Notes under the pieces: generated by a model
What the model was told of the DNA's origin: nothing
Seen by the model: the letters and a program-made list of their open reading frames with translations, nothing else
Databases searched by the model: none
Shown: positions 15,457 through 21,630 of the stretch, piece by piece
Layout: each line of letters opens with the position of its first letter
Position numbering within the stretch: the stretch's first letter is position 1
Source of the DNA: Deltaproteobacteria bacterium
Lineage (GTDB): Bacteria; Desulfobacterota; GWC2-55-46
Reading direction: 5' to 3'
Length of the DNA stretch: 21,630 nucleotides
Assembly (NCBI GenBank): GCA_016218095.1
Contig: JACREV010000034.1
Location: 1-21,630 of the forward strand
Made by a program: the position numbers and the translations under genes

Positions 15457-17649
15457 ATGTTCCGTCAAGGACTCAAATCCAAGATACTTAACCTGACCAT
15501 CGGGCTTACCCTCCTTGGTTTCGGCGTCCTCGTCTTTATCGTCATAAAGGAGGAGGAGAAGAGCCTGCTCCGCGAGAGGATGAAGGCGAGCGAGCTCATG
15601 GCCCAGCCGATCCTCCATACCATCTACAAGGACATGCTCGACGAGAGGGCGGACATGCCCCGTTTCCTCATCGAGGGCTTGAAGACCATAAAGGGTGTCG
15701 AGAGGGTACAGCTCATAAGGGCGAACGGTGTGGAGGAGGCGTTCAAGGACTACAAGACGCTTAACGCCGTCAAGGTCGAGTTCGGCGAGATAAAGCCCGA
15801 GTGGGTCGTCGAGCACCCTAACATACTCAATAACGTGGCTCTCGGCACGCAGAACCAGGCGTTCAAGAAGGCCCTGCTGGACTTCAACAGCGGGAAGAAG
15901 GAGGCGGTCTCCTACATCGAAAAGGAAGGCGAGAGGTCCCTCTTTACATACCTCGTGCCGATCGTGGCGAAGCCAAAGTGTTCGTCCTGCCACTCGCAGG
16001 AGGAGGCGGCGCGCGGCGTCCTCATGATATCGACCTCGCTGGACGAGATGTACGGGCTCCTGGAGTCTTCGCGGAACAGGTGGATAACATACGGGGTGCT
16101 TACGGTCGCGGCCACGACCGTCCTCCTGGGGCTCCTCGTCACGGGTGTCGTCACCAAGCCCGTCGACAGGGCGGTCGCGATGCTCAAGGCCATAGCCGAG
16201 GGCAAGGGCGACCTTACGCAGAGGCTCGACATCTCGTCGAACGACGAGATGGGCATGCTCGGCAGGTGGTTCAACAAGTTCGTCGAGGGCATGCAGCACA
16301 TGGTCAAGGAGATATTCGGGATCTCGCGCGAGGTCTCGGTAGCCTCCTCGGAAATTGAGGCGTCGTCAAGGGAGATAGTCGAGGCCGTCGGCAAACAGCT
16401 CCGGGCCGCCGAGGACACGTCGGTTTCGATCAAGGAGATGGACGCCTCCATAAAGACCGTCGCCGAGGAGGCGGAGGCGCTTAACCTCTCGGCGATGGAG
16501 GTCTCCAATTCCGCGCACGCGATGTCGTCCTCGGTCGACGAGGTAAAGGTCAATATAGAGAAGCTCTTCTACTCGGCGTCTTCCACGACATCGTCCATAA
16601 ACGAGATGGCGATATCCATAAACCAGGTCGCCTCGCATGTGGACGAGCTCTTCAAGAGGACCGAGGAGGTCGTCTCCTCCATCATCGAGATAGGCTCGCG
16701 CGTAAAGGACGTCGAGAACTACTCGAGGAGGCAGGCAGAGCTCGCCGAGAAGGTCCGCTCCGACGCCGAGGACATAGGCATGGCCGCGGTCGTAAAGACA
16801 CGCGAGGGGATAGAGAAGGTCAGCGAGGAGGTCGCCTCCACGGGCATCGTCATCAACAGGCTCGGCGAGCGCTCCAAGGAGATAGGGAAGATATTGACCG
16901 TCATAAACGAGATAGCCGACAACACGCATCTCCTTGCCCTCAACGCCACAATACTCGCGGCGCAGGCAGGGGAGCACGGCAAGGGGTTCGCGGTCGTGGC
17001 GCGGCAGGTCAAGGACCTCGCCACAAAGACTACGCTCTCCACCAAGGAGATAGCCGGGCTCATAAGCCAGGTCCAGGGCGAGGTCTCCGTGGCGGTCGAG
17101 TCGATGCAGAGGTCGTCTGAGAAGGTCGAGGACGGTGTCAGGCTCTCAAGGGACGCGCAAGACGCCCTCAAGATGATACTTGATTCCGCCAGGGGCTCAT
17201 TCGAGATGGCGAAGATGATAGAGAGGACGACGATAGAGCAGACCAAGGGGGCGGTCCAGATAACGAACGCCGCGCAGATGATAAGCCACATGGTCGGAGA
17301 CATCAAGAACGCGGCGAACGAGCAGTCGGCCGCGGCCCGGGAGATATTGAAGGACACGGTCCAGATGAAGGAGTTCATGGAGCGGGTGAAGCACTCGACG
17401 ATTGAGCAGTCGAGGGAGGGCAGGCACGTCTCCGAGTCCATCTTCAAGGTCGCGGACAGGATAAAGAAGGTCGCCTCGGCCACATCCGCCCAGATGGAGT
17501 TCTCGCGGAGGATAGTCACTGCGGTAGAGACGGTCAAGCAGGCGGCAGAGGACAACGCGGCGCTCGCGTCCCGCCTCGATAAGACCGTAAAAGAGATGAA
17601 CAGGCAGGCCGAGGCGCTCCGCTCGACTGTCGGGAGCTTCAAGGCGTAG
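15457..17649 (+). CDS. Methyl-accepting chemotaxis protein with periplasmic c-type haem sensor
   Basis: This transmembrane receptor should signal to CheA/CheW. I chose ATG 15457 (730 aa, MFRQGLKSKIL) over a TTG at 15430, because membrane segment 1 follows directly; residue numbers here count from the ATG. Segment 1 is about 9-30 and segment 2 about 210-232. The periplasmic domain between them carries one haem c motif, C175-S-S-C178-H179, late in the domain (KPKCSSCHSQ). This resembles the haem-PAS sensors of Geobacter chemoreceptors. A HAMP domain (about 233-286) leads to a long helical signalling domain. Its tip includes EIADNTHLLALNATILAAQ and AGEHGKGFAVVARQVKDLA. The tip departs from the usual LNAAIEAARAGE: Leu and Gln replace the Glu and Arg that make trimer contacts in Tsr. 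There is no NWETF tail. The likely stimulus is redox or gas. Confidence 0.92.
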   Translation: MFRQGLKSKILNLTIGLTLLGFGVLVFIVIKEEEKSLLRERMKASELMAQPILHTIYKDMLDERADMPRFLIEGLKTIKGVERVQLIRANGVEEAFKDYKTLNAVKVEFGEIKPEWVVEHPNILNNVALGTQNQAFKKALLDFNSGKKEAVSYIEKEGERSLFTYLVPIVAKPKCSSCHSQEEAARGVLMISTSLDEMYGLLESSRNRWITYGVLTVAATTVLLGLLVTGVVTKPVDRAVAMLKAIAEGKGDLTQRLDISSNDEMGMLGRWFNKFVEGMQHMVKEIFGISREVSVASSEIEASSREIVEAVGKQLRAAEDTSVSIKEMDASIKTVAEEAEALNLSAMEVSNSAHAMSSSVDEVKVNIEKLFYSASSTTSSINEMAISINQVASHVDELFKRTEEVVSSIIEIGSRVKDVENYSRRQAELAEKVRSDAEDIGMAAVVKTREGIEKVSEEVASTGIVINRLGERSKEIGKILTVINEIADNTHLLALNATILAAQAGEHGKGFAVVARQVKDLATKTTLSTKEIAGLISQVQGEVSVAVESMQRSSEKVEDGVRLSRDAQDALKMILDSARGSFEMAKMIERTTIEQTKGAVQITNAAQMISHMVGDIKNAANEQSAAAREILKDTVQMKEFMERVKHSTIEQSREGRHVSESIFKVADRIKKVASATSAQMEFSRRIVTAVETVKQAAEDNAALASRLDKTVKEMNRQAEALRSTVGSFKA

Positions 17650-17718
17650 CGCCGTTACAAGAGAGGGAGTACGGGATCTACCCGGTTTTACTTTTCAGCA
17701 CCCTGATCCGGAGGTCGT

Positions 17719-18714
17719 ATGAGGACAAACGCGGTTGCGATTGCGATTCTGCTGATGGTTGTTTTCCTTGTGCCCGGCAACGGTGTTGCCGGGGTGGACT
17801 GGACGAGGGCGGCCGGGATGGACGTGACACTCTTCTATCCGGGTGTGGCCTCCTGGGAGTTCCTGAACAGCGACGACCACAGGCTCGGCGGCAGGGAGAT
17901 AAAGCAGATGAGAAAGGACTGCAGGCACTGCCACCTGGGAAAGGGGGGCGAGCTGGACCTTAAGGCCGACGAGATAGCGGCGGGCTCCGTCAAGATGAAG
18001 AGGTCCCATAACCCGTTCGAGCCGGAGCCGCTCCCCGGTAAAAAGGGGCTGTTATCCGCCGATGTGCAGGCCGCTTATGACAACGAATACCTCTATATCA
18101 GGGTAGAGTGGGACTCCAAGGGGGCGGGCTGGTCGAAGGGCGCGAAAAAGCCCGACAGGGTATCCCTGCAGATAAACAAGGCCGAGCCGGCCTTCAGGAA
18201 ATACGGCTGTTTCATAACCTGCCACAACGACTTGAACACCATGCCTGAGTCCCCCTCTAAGAAGGAGGTCTCCGCCAACTCTTATTACGGCGGACAGCAG
18301 AGGGACGACGTACGCCTCTACGCCTTTTACGCGAGGTCCGCATGGGACCAGAGGAGGCCCGAAGGGGAGCTCTCCAAGAAGCTCAAGGAGGGGGGGAGGA
18401 TCGACCTCGTCTCCGTAGAGCTTGAAAACGGCGCGGCTACGGCGTTCGACGGCTGGGTCTTCGACGACAGGCGCTGGGAGGATAAGGCTGGGGAGGCGTC
18501 TGGCGTTTACACGAAAGGCAAATACGCCGCCGAGTTCAAGCTTAAATTGAAGACCAAGGACCAGTTCGACCTCGACCTCGCCGAAGGGGACGTCGTCTCC
18601 ATAGGCATGGCCGTCCACGACGACGGCGCCTCGAAGAGAAAGCACTATGTCTCTTTCCCGTTCACGGTCGGGCTCGGGGCCCCTGCCGACATAAAGGCCG
18701 AAAAGGCCAGATAG
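17719..18714 (+). CDS. Periplasmic diheme ethylbenzene-dehydrogenase-related cytochrome
   Basis: This 331-aa secreted protein has a signal peptide (1-24, cut near VAG) and the look of the ethylbenzene-dehydrogenase-type haem-binding fold found in DMSO-reductase gamma-like subunits and cytochrome c-552 relatives. The family-like cues are TLFYPGVASWEFL (38-50), VQAAYDNEYLYIRVEW (116-131) and DGWVFDDRRW (244-253). Two c-type motifs are present: C68-R-H-C71-H72, and a wider C164-F-I-T-C168-H169 followed by NDLNTMP. It probably carries electrons in the periplasm; no molybdenum subunit is encoded nearby. GGAGGT lies 3 nt before the ATG. It is 69 nt after the chemoreceptor, and the next gene starts 9 nt after its stop, its ribosome site touching that stop. 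Confidence 0.8.
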   Translation: MRTNAVAIAILLMVVFLVPGNGVAGVDWTRAAGMDVTLFYPGVASWEFLNSDDHRLGGREIKQMRKDCRHCHLGKGGELDLKADEIAAGSVKMKRSHNPFEPEPLPGKKGLLSADVQAAYDNEYLYIRVEWDSKGAGWSKGAKKPDRVSLQINKAEPAFRKYGCFITCHNDLNTMPESPSKKEVSANSYYGGQQRDDVRLYAFYARSAWDQRRPEGELSKKLKEGGRIDLVSVELENGAATAFDGWVFDDRRWEDKAGEASGVYTKGKYAAEFKLKLKTKDQFDLDLAEGDVVSIGMAVHDDGASKRKHYVSFPFTVGLGAPADIKAEKAR

Positions 18715-18723
18715 GGAGGCTGG

Positions 18724-19911
18724 ATGACGGTCTTAGGAAGACGCGCTTTCAAGAGCGCCGTAGCCGTTTTAGAGGGCAACGGCGCGGCCTTCATAACTTT
18801 CTGTACCATCTTTCTTTCCGTCCTTTTTATCCCATCGCTGTCAGACGCGTACCCGTTCTTCTCGAGGCAGGTCGGCAGGGACTGCACCTTCTGCCATTCA
18901 ATATTCCCAAAACTCAATGAGACCGGCAGGATGTTCCGCTCCGGCGGATACAGGCTCCCCGCCGAGGCCGAGTGGAAGGAAGTGAAGGACTTAAGCTCCA
19001 TCCCGGCCTCGGTCGAAGTCGAGGTCGAGGCCTCGTACAACGACCTCGCCTCGAACGGCGCGAAGAGCGATTCGTCCGACCTTAAGATCGAGGAGATAGA
19101 GCTCTTCGCCGGCGGCGCGTTCGGCAAGACCGGGAGGCTCTCGGTAAACTCCGCCCTGACATTCGAGGAGACCGAGGCCGGGGCCGATGTAAGCATAACG
19201 AAGGCTTTTTTGCAGGTGAACGACCTTCTTGGGCCGATGGGTGAGGGGAGGCTGAACTTAAGGGCCGGCAAGTGGGACATAGGCCTCCCGTTCATAAACA
19301 CGATTGCGCCTATCTCGAACCGCTACCTTGCGGAATCCGCTATCGGCGTACTCTCTATCGAGAAAAAGGCGCTGGAGCTTAACGGGACTTTCACCTCCGA
19401 AGGCGAGACGTTGACTGTAACGCAGCGCTGGGCCGTTGGGGCGTCCAGGGAGGAGATCGAGAGCGACGACAAGCTCAAGGGCGCGTACGCTCTGTACTCC
19501 GTCACCTTTCAGGAGGACTACAGCCTCGGCGCGCTCGTAAGGACAGGCGAGGAGGCAACCGGAGGCGCGGATGAGTCCTACACGAAGTACGGTGTGGCTG
19601 GAGAGGCCGAGTTAGGGCCGACCATACTCACTTTAGGATATTTCAGGTCTGACGCCTTGTACGACGCCGACGACTTTCTCGTTGAGGCCTTCTGGCTGCC
19701 CCGCGCGAAGGTAAAGCTTGGGATCCGCTACGAATATTTGAAGGAAGACGGGAGTCAAGGTGTTTCGTCACAGACCTTGATGGCCCGCTATAATATACTC
19801 AGCAACGCGTATATACAGGCGGAATACAGGTTGCTCTCTGACGAGGACCATGTGACTTCAGTGAACGAAGACGAGACGAAGCTCCGGGCTTTTCTCGTCG
19901 CGGTATTTTGA
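18724..19911 (+). CDS. Monohaem cytochrome fused to an outer-membrane barrel (Cyc2-like)
   Basis: The 395-aa protein has an N-terminal hydrophobic signal (about 21-40, cut near SDA at 42), then one haem c motif C54-T-F-C57-H58 inside YPFFSRQVGRDCTFCHSIF, followed by PKLNETGRMFRSGGYRLP. The rest (95-395) is alternating, strand-like sequence ending in the aromatic residue F, typical of Bam-inserted porins. A short haem segment of F-x-R-Q...C-x2-C-H-x2-F-P-x-L-x-x-x-G form before a barrel is the layout of fused cytochrome-porins such as Cyc2, which move electrons across the outer membrane. The substrate is unknown; Fe(II) oxidation is only one option. The signal n-region is longer than usual. 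GGGAGG before the ATG supports this start. It sits between two genes with 9-nt gaps. Confidence 0.78.
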   Translation: MTVLGRRAFKSAVAVLEGNGAAFITFCTIFLSVLFIPSLSDAYPFFSRQVGRDCTFCHSIFPKLNETGRMFRSGGYRLPAEAEWKEVKDLSSIPASVEVEVEASYNDLASNGAKSDSSDLKIEEIELFAGGAFGKTGRLSVNSALTFEETEAGADVSITKAFLQVNDLLGPMGEGRLNLRAGKWDIGLPFINTIAPISNRYLAESAIGVLSIEKKALELNGTFTSEGETLTVTQRWAVGASREEIESDDKLKGAYALYSVTFQEDYSLGALVRTGEEATGGADESYTKYGVAGEAELGPTILTLGYFRSDALYDADDFLVEAFWLPRAKVKLGIRYEYLKEDGSQGVSSQTLMARYNILSNAYIQAEYRLLSDEDHVTSVNEDETKLRAFLVAVF

Positions 19912-19920
19912 GGAATAGGC

Positions 19921-20487
19921 ATGGGTGCGAAAGAAGACATAGAGCTTCTGGACTCGAAGATAGCCCGGCTCAAGGTCGAGTACGAGCAGTACTTCATGCG
20001 CGTCCTTAAGAGAGAGCCGGCGAAGCTCCGCGACGAGGTCGAAAAGCTCATAATCTTCTACAGCAACAAGAACCTCACCAACACGTCCCTTAGATTCAAG
20101 TACAACACCATCGTCGCAAAATACAATTCCTACAAACAATATTGGACGAGGACGCTCCGCGCCATAGACGAAGGCGATTTCCACAGGAGGGCCGAGGGCG
20201 AGCTTGAGAACGGCGCGCGCCCTGCGCCTCCTCCTTCAGAGGCCCGCAGACCCACGCCAAACGAGGCCGCCCCCGAGATAAGGGAGGTCTACGAAAAATA
20301 CATCGAGGCAAGAAAGGCCTGCAACGAGCCGACCGAGGGGATCACGCTCGGCACGCTCGAGAAGACCCTGCAGGAGTACAAGAAGAAGGTAGAGGAGCAG
20401 TACAAGACCCAGGAAGTGGAATTCAAGGTCGCCATAAAGGACGGCAAAGCGAAGCTCACGATAGCGCCGAAGAAGAAGGCGGGGTAG
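19921..20487 (+). CDS. Conserved cytoplasmic protein resembling MXAN_5187 C-terminal family
   Basis: This 188-aa protein has no signal peptide or membrane segment. Residues 1-85 are helical and charged (DSKIARLKVEYEQYF, NTSLRFKYNTIVAKYNSY, YWTRTLRAIDEG). A Pro-rich linker (about 100-118) leads to a second helical part and a short C-terminal strand pair (VEFKVAIKDGKAKLTIAP). The pattern recalls the family named after Myxococcus MXAN_5187, whose function is not known to me; this is from memory and needs a profile search. It starts 9 nt after the cytochrome-porin gene, so it is probably co-transcribed and could be an accessory or regulatory factor for that system. Confidence 0.55.
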   Translation: MGAKEDIELLDSKIARLKVEYEQYFMRVLKREPAKLRDEVEKLIIFYSNKNLTNTSLRFKYNTIVAKYNSYKQYWTRTLRAIDEGDFHRRAEGELENGARPAPPPSEARRPTPNEAAPEIREVYEKYIEARKACNEPTEGITLGTLEKTLQEYKKKVEEQYKTQEVEFKVAIKDGKAKLTIAPKKKAG

Positions 20488-20490
20488 TTT

Positions 20491-20526
20491 AACTCCTCCC
20501 CTTAACAAGGGAAGGTTGGGAGGGGT
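20491..20526. repeat. Palindromic repeat at the GC/AT boundary
   Basis: CCTcCCCTT (20495-20503) and AAGGGaAGG (20507-20515) pair with one mismatch around AAC, and GGGAGGGG follows. The element starts just after the previous stop, has no T-tract, and marks the border where base composition turns AT-rich. It looks like a dispersed palindromic element rather than a terminator; no second copy is seen here. Confidence 0.4.
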
Positions 20527-20599
20527 CGTATTCAGCAATAAACGATGCGCACGGCGCACACTACAAAACTAAATAGTATTAAAAAGGAGCACAAATAAA

Positions 20600-21142
20600 A
20601 TGGCTGAAGGAGATATTGCTAATCTAAAAAATCGTACAGAAGCAAAACTAAGATACGCATGGGTTCATTTAAACGAACTCGTTACTACAATACCCTACCA
20701 TGTGGGTGATGATTTTGAGCGAGCACATCAAGAATCTTTTTTGTATCATTTTTTGGGTGCAAAGGATGCTTTTTTGGCAGAGTTAAATGTTTATTATAAT
20801 TGTAAATTACCACCTGATAATTTGACTTTGGGGGAGCTTCGGAAAGCAAGAAAAAAACTAAATAAAAAATATCACGAGATTACTGCACTGCACAATTTAG
20901 AAAATGACGACACTAGTTGGCTCTCTAAGGCCAAAGTGATGCGAGATTACGCAACACACATGCACGGAATAGCGAGAACATATCACCACGGAGGACCTCA
21001 TCATGGCAACGTCTTTCTTCGTAATCCAAAAACAGGGGATAATATTGAAATACATTATGTTGATGAATTCAGCAATTGGTTATCATTAATGAGTGACTTA
21101 CTTCAAAAACTCAGGGAATCAGCTATTAAAAATAATAGCTGA
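20600..21142 (+). CDS. AT-rich hypothetical protein, possible HEPN-domain protein
   Basis: I cannot name this 180-aa protein with certainty. It is soluble and mostly helical by appearance. Three features suggest a HEPN-type helical domain: FERAHQESFLYHFLGAKDAF (39-58), a downstream R115-D-Y-A-T-H120, which fits the R-x4-6-H active-site pattern of HEPN ribonucleases, and the HHGGPHHGNVFLRNP stretch (129-143). Such proteins are often toxins or defence effectors, but no antitoxin (for example a MNT nucleotidyltransferase) is next to it. One hand-counted 60-nt line of this gene is 38% GC, against 63% in a line from the cytochrome-porin gene, and codons are A/T-ended, so recent transfer is likely. 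AAGGAG lies 10 nt before the ATG. It ends at a bidirectional terminator. Confidence 0.75.
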   Translation: MAEGDIANLKNRTEAKLRYAWVHLNELVTTIPYHVGDDFERAHQESFLYHFLGAKDAFLAELNVYYNCKLPPDNLTLGELRKARKKLNKKYHEITALHNLENDDTSWLSKAKVMRDYATHMHGIARTYHHGGPHHGNVFLRNPKTGDNIEIHYVDEFSNWLSLMSDLLQKLRESAIKNNS

Positions 21143-21182
21143 TTTTGACAGGTTTGAACCTTGTGGAGCCCACCTTTCAAAA

Positions 21183-21216
21183 ACAAAAAAGGCGGGCAAA
21201 TTGCCCGCCTTTTTTT
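21183..21216. terminator. Bidirectional intrinsic terminator
   Basis: The 9-bp inverted repeat GGCGGGCAA/TTGCCCGCC (21191-21199 and 21201-21209) has an A-run on its left and TTTTTTT on its right. It therefore works as a hairpin with a U-tract in either direction. It serves the AT-rich gene on the plus strand and atpC on the minus strand. The effective loop is AAATT-like. Confidence 0.92.
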
Positions 21217-21238
21217 GTTTTCAATCTTTAAGCCCGAC

Positions 21239-21630
21239 TTACCCCCGTTTCTCCTTAACCCGTATCCTCGCCTGCGCGAGCTCGTAGGACTCAACCGTCT
21301 GCGCGTAGTCGGCGTCCTCGGGGGAGAGCGTCTTCAACGCGTCCTCGGCCCTGGCTACGATCGTCTTTGCCGCCTCCATGTCTATCTCGTTCGCGGTCTC
21401 CGCGTTCTCGACGAGTATGGTGGTCTTATCCGGCAACACCTCGGCGTATCCGCGCCCGACCGCAATCGAGCCCGTCTCGGACCCCTTCTTGTAGGTCAGC
21501 TCCCCGGCCTTAAGGAGCGTCAGGTACTGCGTGTGGCCGGCAAGTATCCCGAACTCCCCTAACCAGCCGGGGGCGGTGAGCTCGTCGACTTCTTTGGAGA
21601 GGAGTCGTCTGTAGGGCGTTACTATCTCTA
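21239..21630 (-). CDS. atpC: ATP synthase F1 epsilon subunit, 5' end outside window
   Basis: The epsilon subunit sits on the rotor stalk of F1Fo ATP synthase and restrains ATP hydrolysis. Translating in from the window edge (first full codon ends at 21628), the frame reads EIVTPYRRLLSKEVDELTAP, then GEFGILAGHTQYLTLLKAG, the hallmark N-terminal beta-sandwich of epsilon. GRGYAEVLPDKTTILVENAE follows, then the C-terminal helical hairpin (about 85-129 of the visible part) ending KEKRG. About 129 residues are visible and only roughly the first 10 are missing. atpD should lie just upstream, outside the window. A terminator follows, so this is the last gene of the atp operon. Confidence 0.94.
   Translation of the reverse strand, partial: EIVTPYRRLLSKEVDELTAPGWLGEFGILAGHTQYLTLLKAGELTYKKGSETGSIAVGRGYAEVLPDKTTILVENAETANEIDMEAAKTIVARAEDALKTLSPEDADYAQTVESYELAQARIRVKEKRG

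Noticed and set aside
15220..16299. Minus-strand open frame (359 codons) opposite the chemoreceptor
   Set aside because: It is a shadow of the chemoreceptor's coding pattern, with no motif and no ribosome site.
17672..17690. Terminator between the chemoreceptor and the diheme cytochrome
   Set aside because: The stem is only 4 bp (CGGG/CCCG) and the following sequence is not a proper T-tract, so read-through is more likely.
21143..21182. Integron attC site after the AT-rich gene
   Set aside because: No paired core sites or imperfect attC palindrome can be recognised. The only structure is the A/T-flanked terminator.
1..21630. CRISPR array, tRNA or rRNA genes
   Set aside because: No regularly spaced direct repeats, cloverleaf sequences or rRNA-like conserved stretches were seen on either strand.

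Overview
The window looks like chromosome of a Gram-negative (diderm, LPS-making) bacterium. It has LptD, a Tat-exported murein peptidase, an outer-membrane barrel and c-type haem proteins. Coding DNA is GC-rich, with frequent AGG (Arg) and ATA (Ile) codons. The trpEGDCFBA-accD-folC order, a haem-bearing chemoreceptor and a protein resembling the MXAN_5187 C-terminal family suggest a deltaproteobacterial/Desulfobacterota- or Nitrospirota-like lineage. That placement is inference; no rRNA gene or other marker settles it.

Left block, minus strand (14310 down to 160): a Tat-signal DUF882/YcbK-type M15 peptidase, then a complete tryptophan operon, trpE-trpG-trpD-trpC-trpF-trpB-trpA, with overlaps or gaps of at most 9 nt. 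It runs on through a GAF-GAF-HD-GYP protein, accD, folC and lptD. This gives an 11-gene, ~12.6 kb co-directional run linking Trp synthesis, cyclic-di-GMP turnover, fatty-acid synthesis, folate and outer-membrane assembly. Upstream of trpE is a perfect 15-bp inverted repeat that coincides with a promoter-like sequence. Downstream of lptD, with its own promoter-like sequence, is a response regulator carrying an N-terminal zinc ribbon. A compound palindromic repeat lies at 41-103.

Middle, plus strand (14550-20487): a strong sigma70-like promoter drives a small coiled-coil lipoprotein that ends in a clear terminator. A second strong promoter with a ~260-nt leader precedes a chemoreceptor with a periplasmic c-type haem motif. 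Then come a diheme ethylbenzene-dehydrogenase-like cytochrome, a monohaem cytochrome fused to an outer-membrane barrel (Cyc2-like architecture) and a small MXAN_5187-like cytoplasmic protein. The last three are spaced 9 nt apart. I read this as a redox-sensing plus outer-membrane electron-transfer module, and it is the best candidate in the window for an undescribed system.

Right end: an AT-rich (about 38% GC in one hand-counted line, against 63% in a neighbouring gene), probably acquired gene encodes a 180-aa protein with an R-x4-H motif and HEPN-like character. It is bordered by a palindromic repeat on the left and a bidirectional terminator on the right, which it shares with the convergent, 5'-truncated atpC at the window edge.
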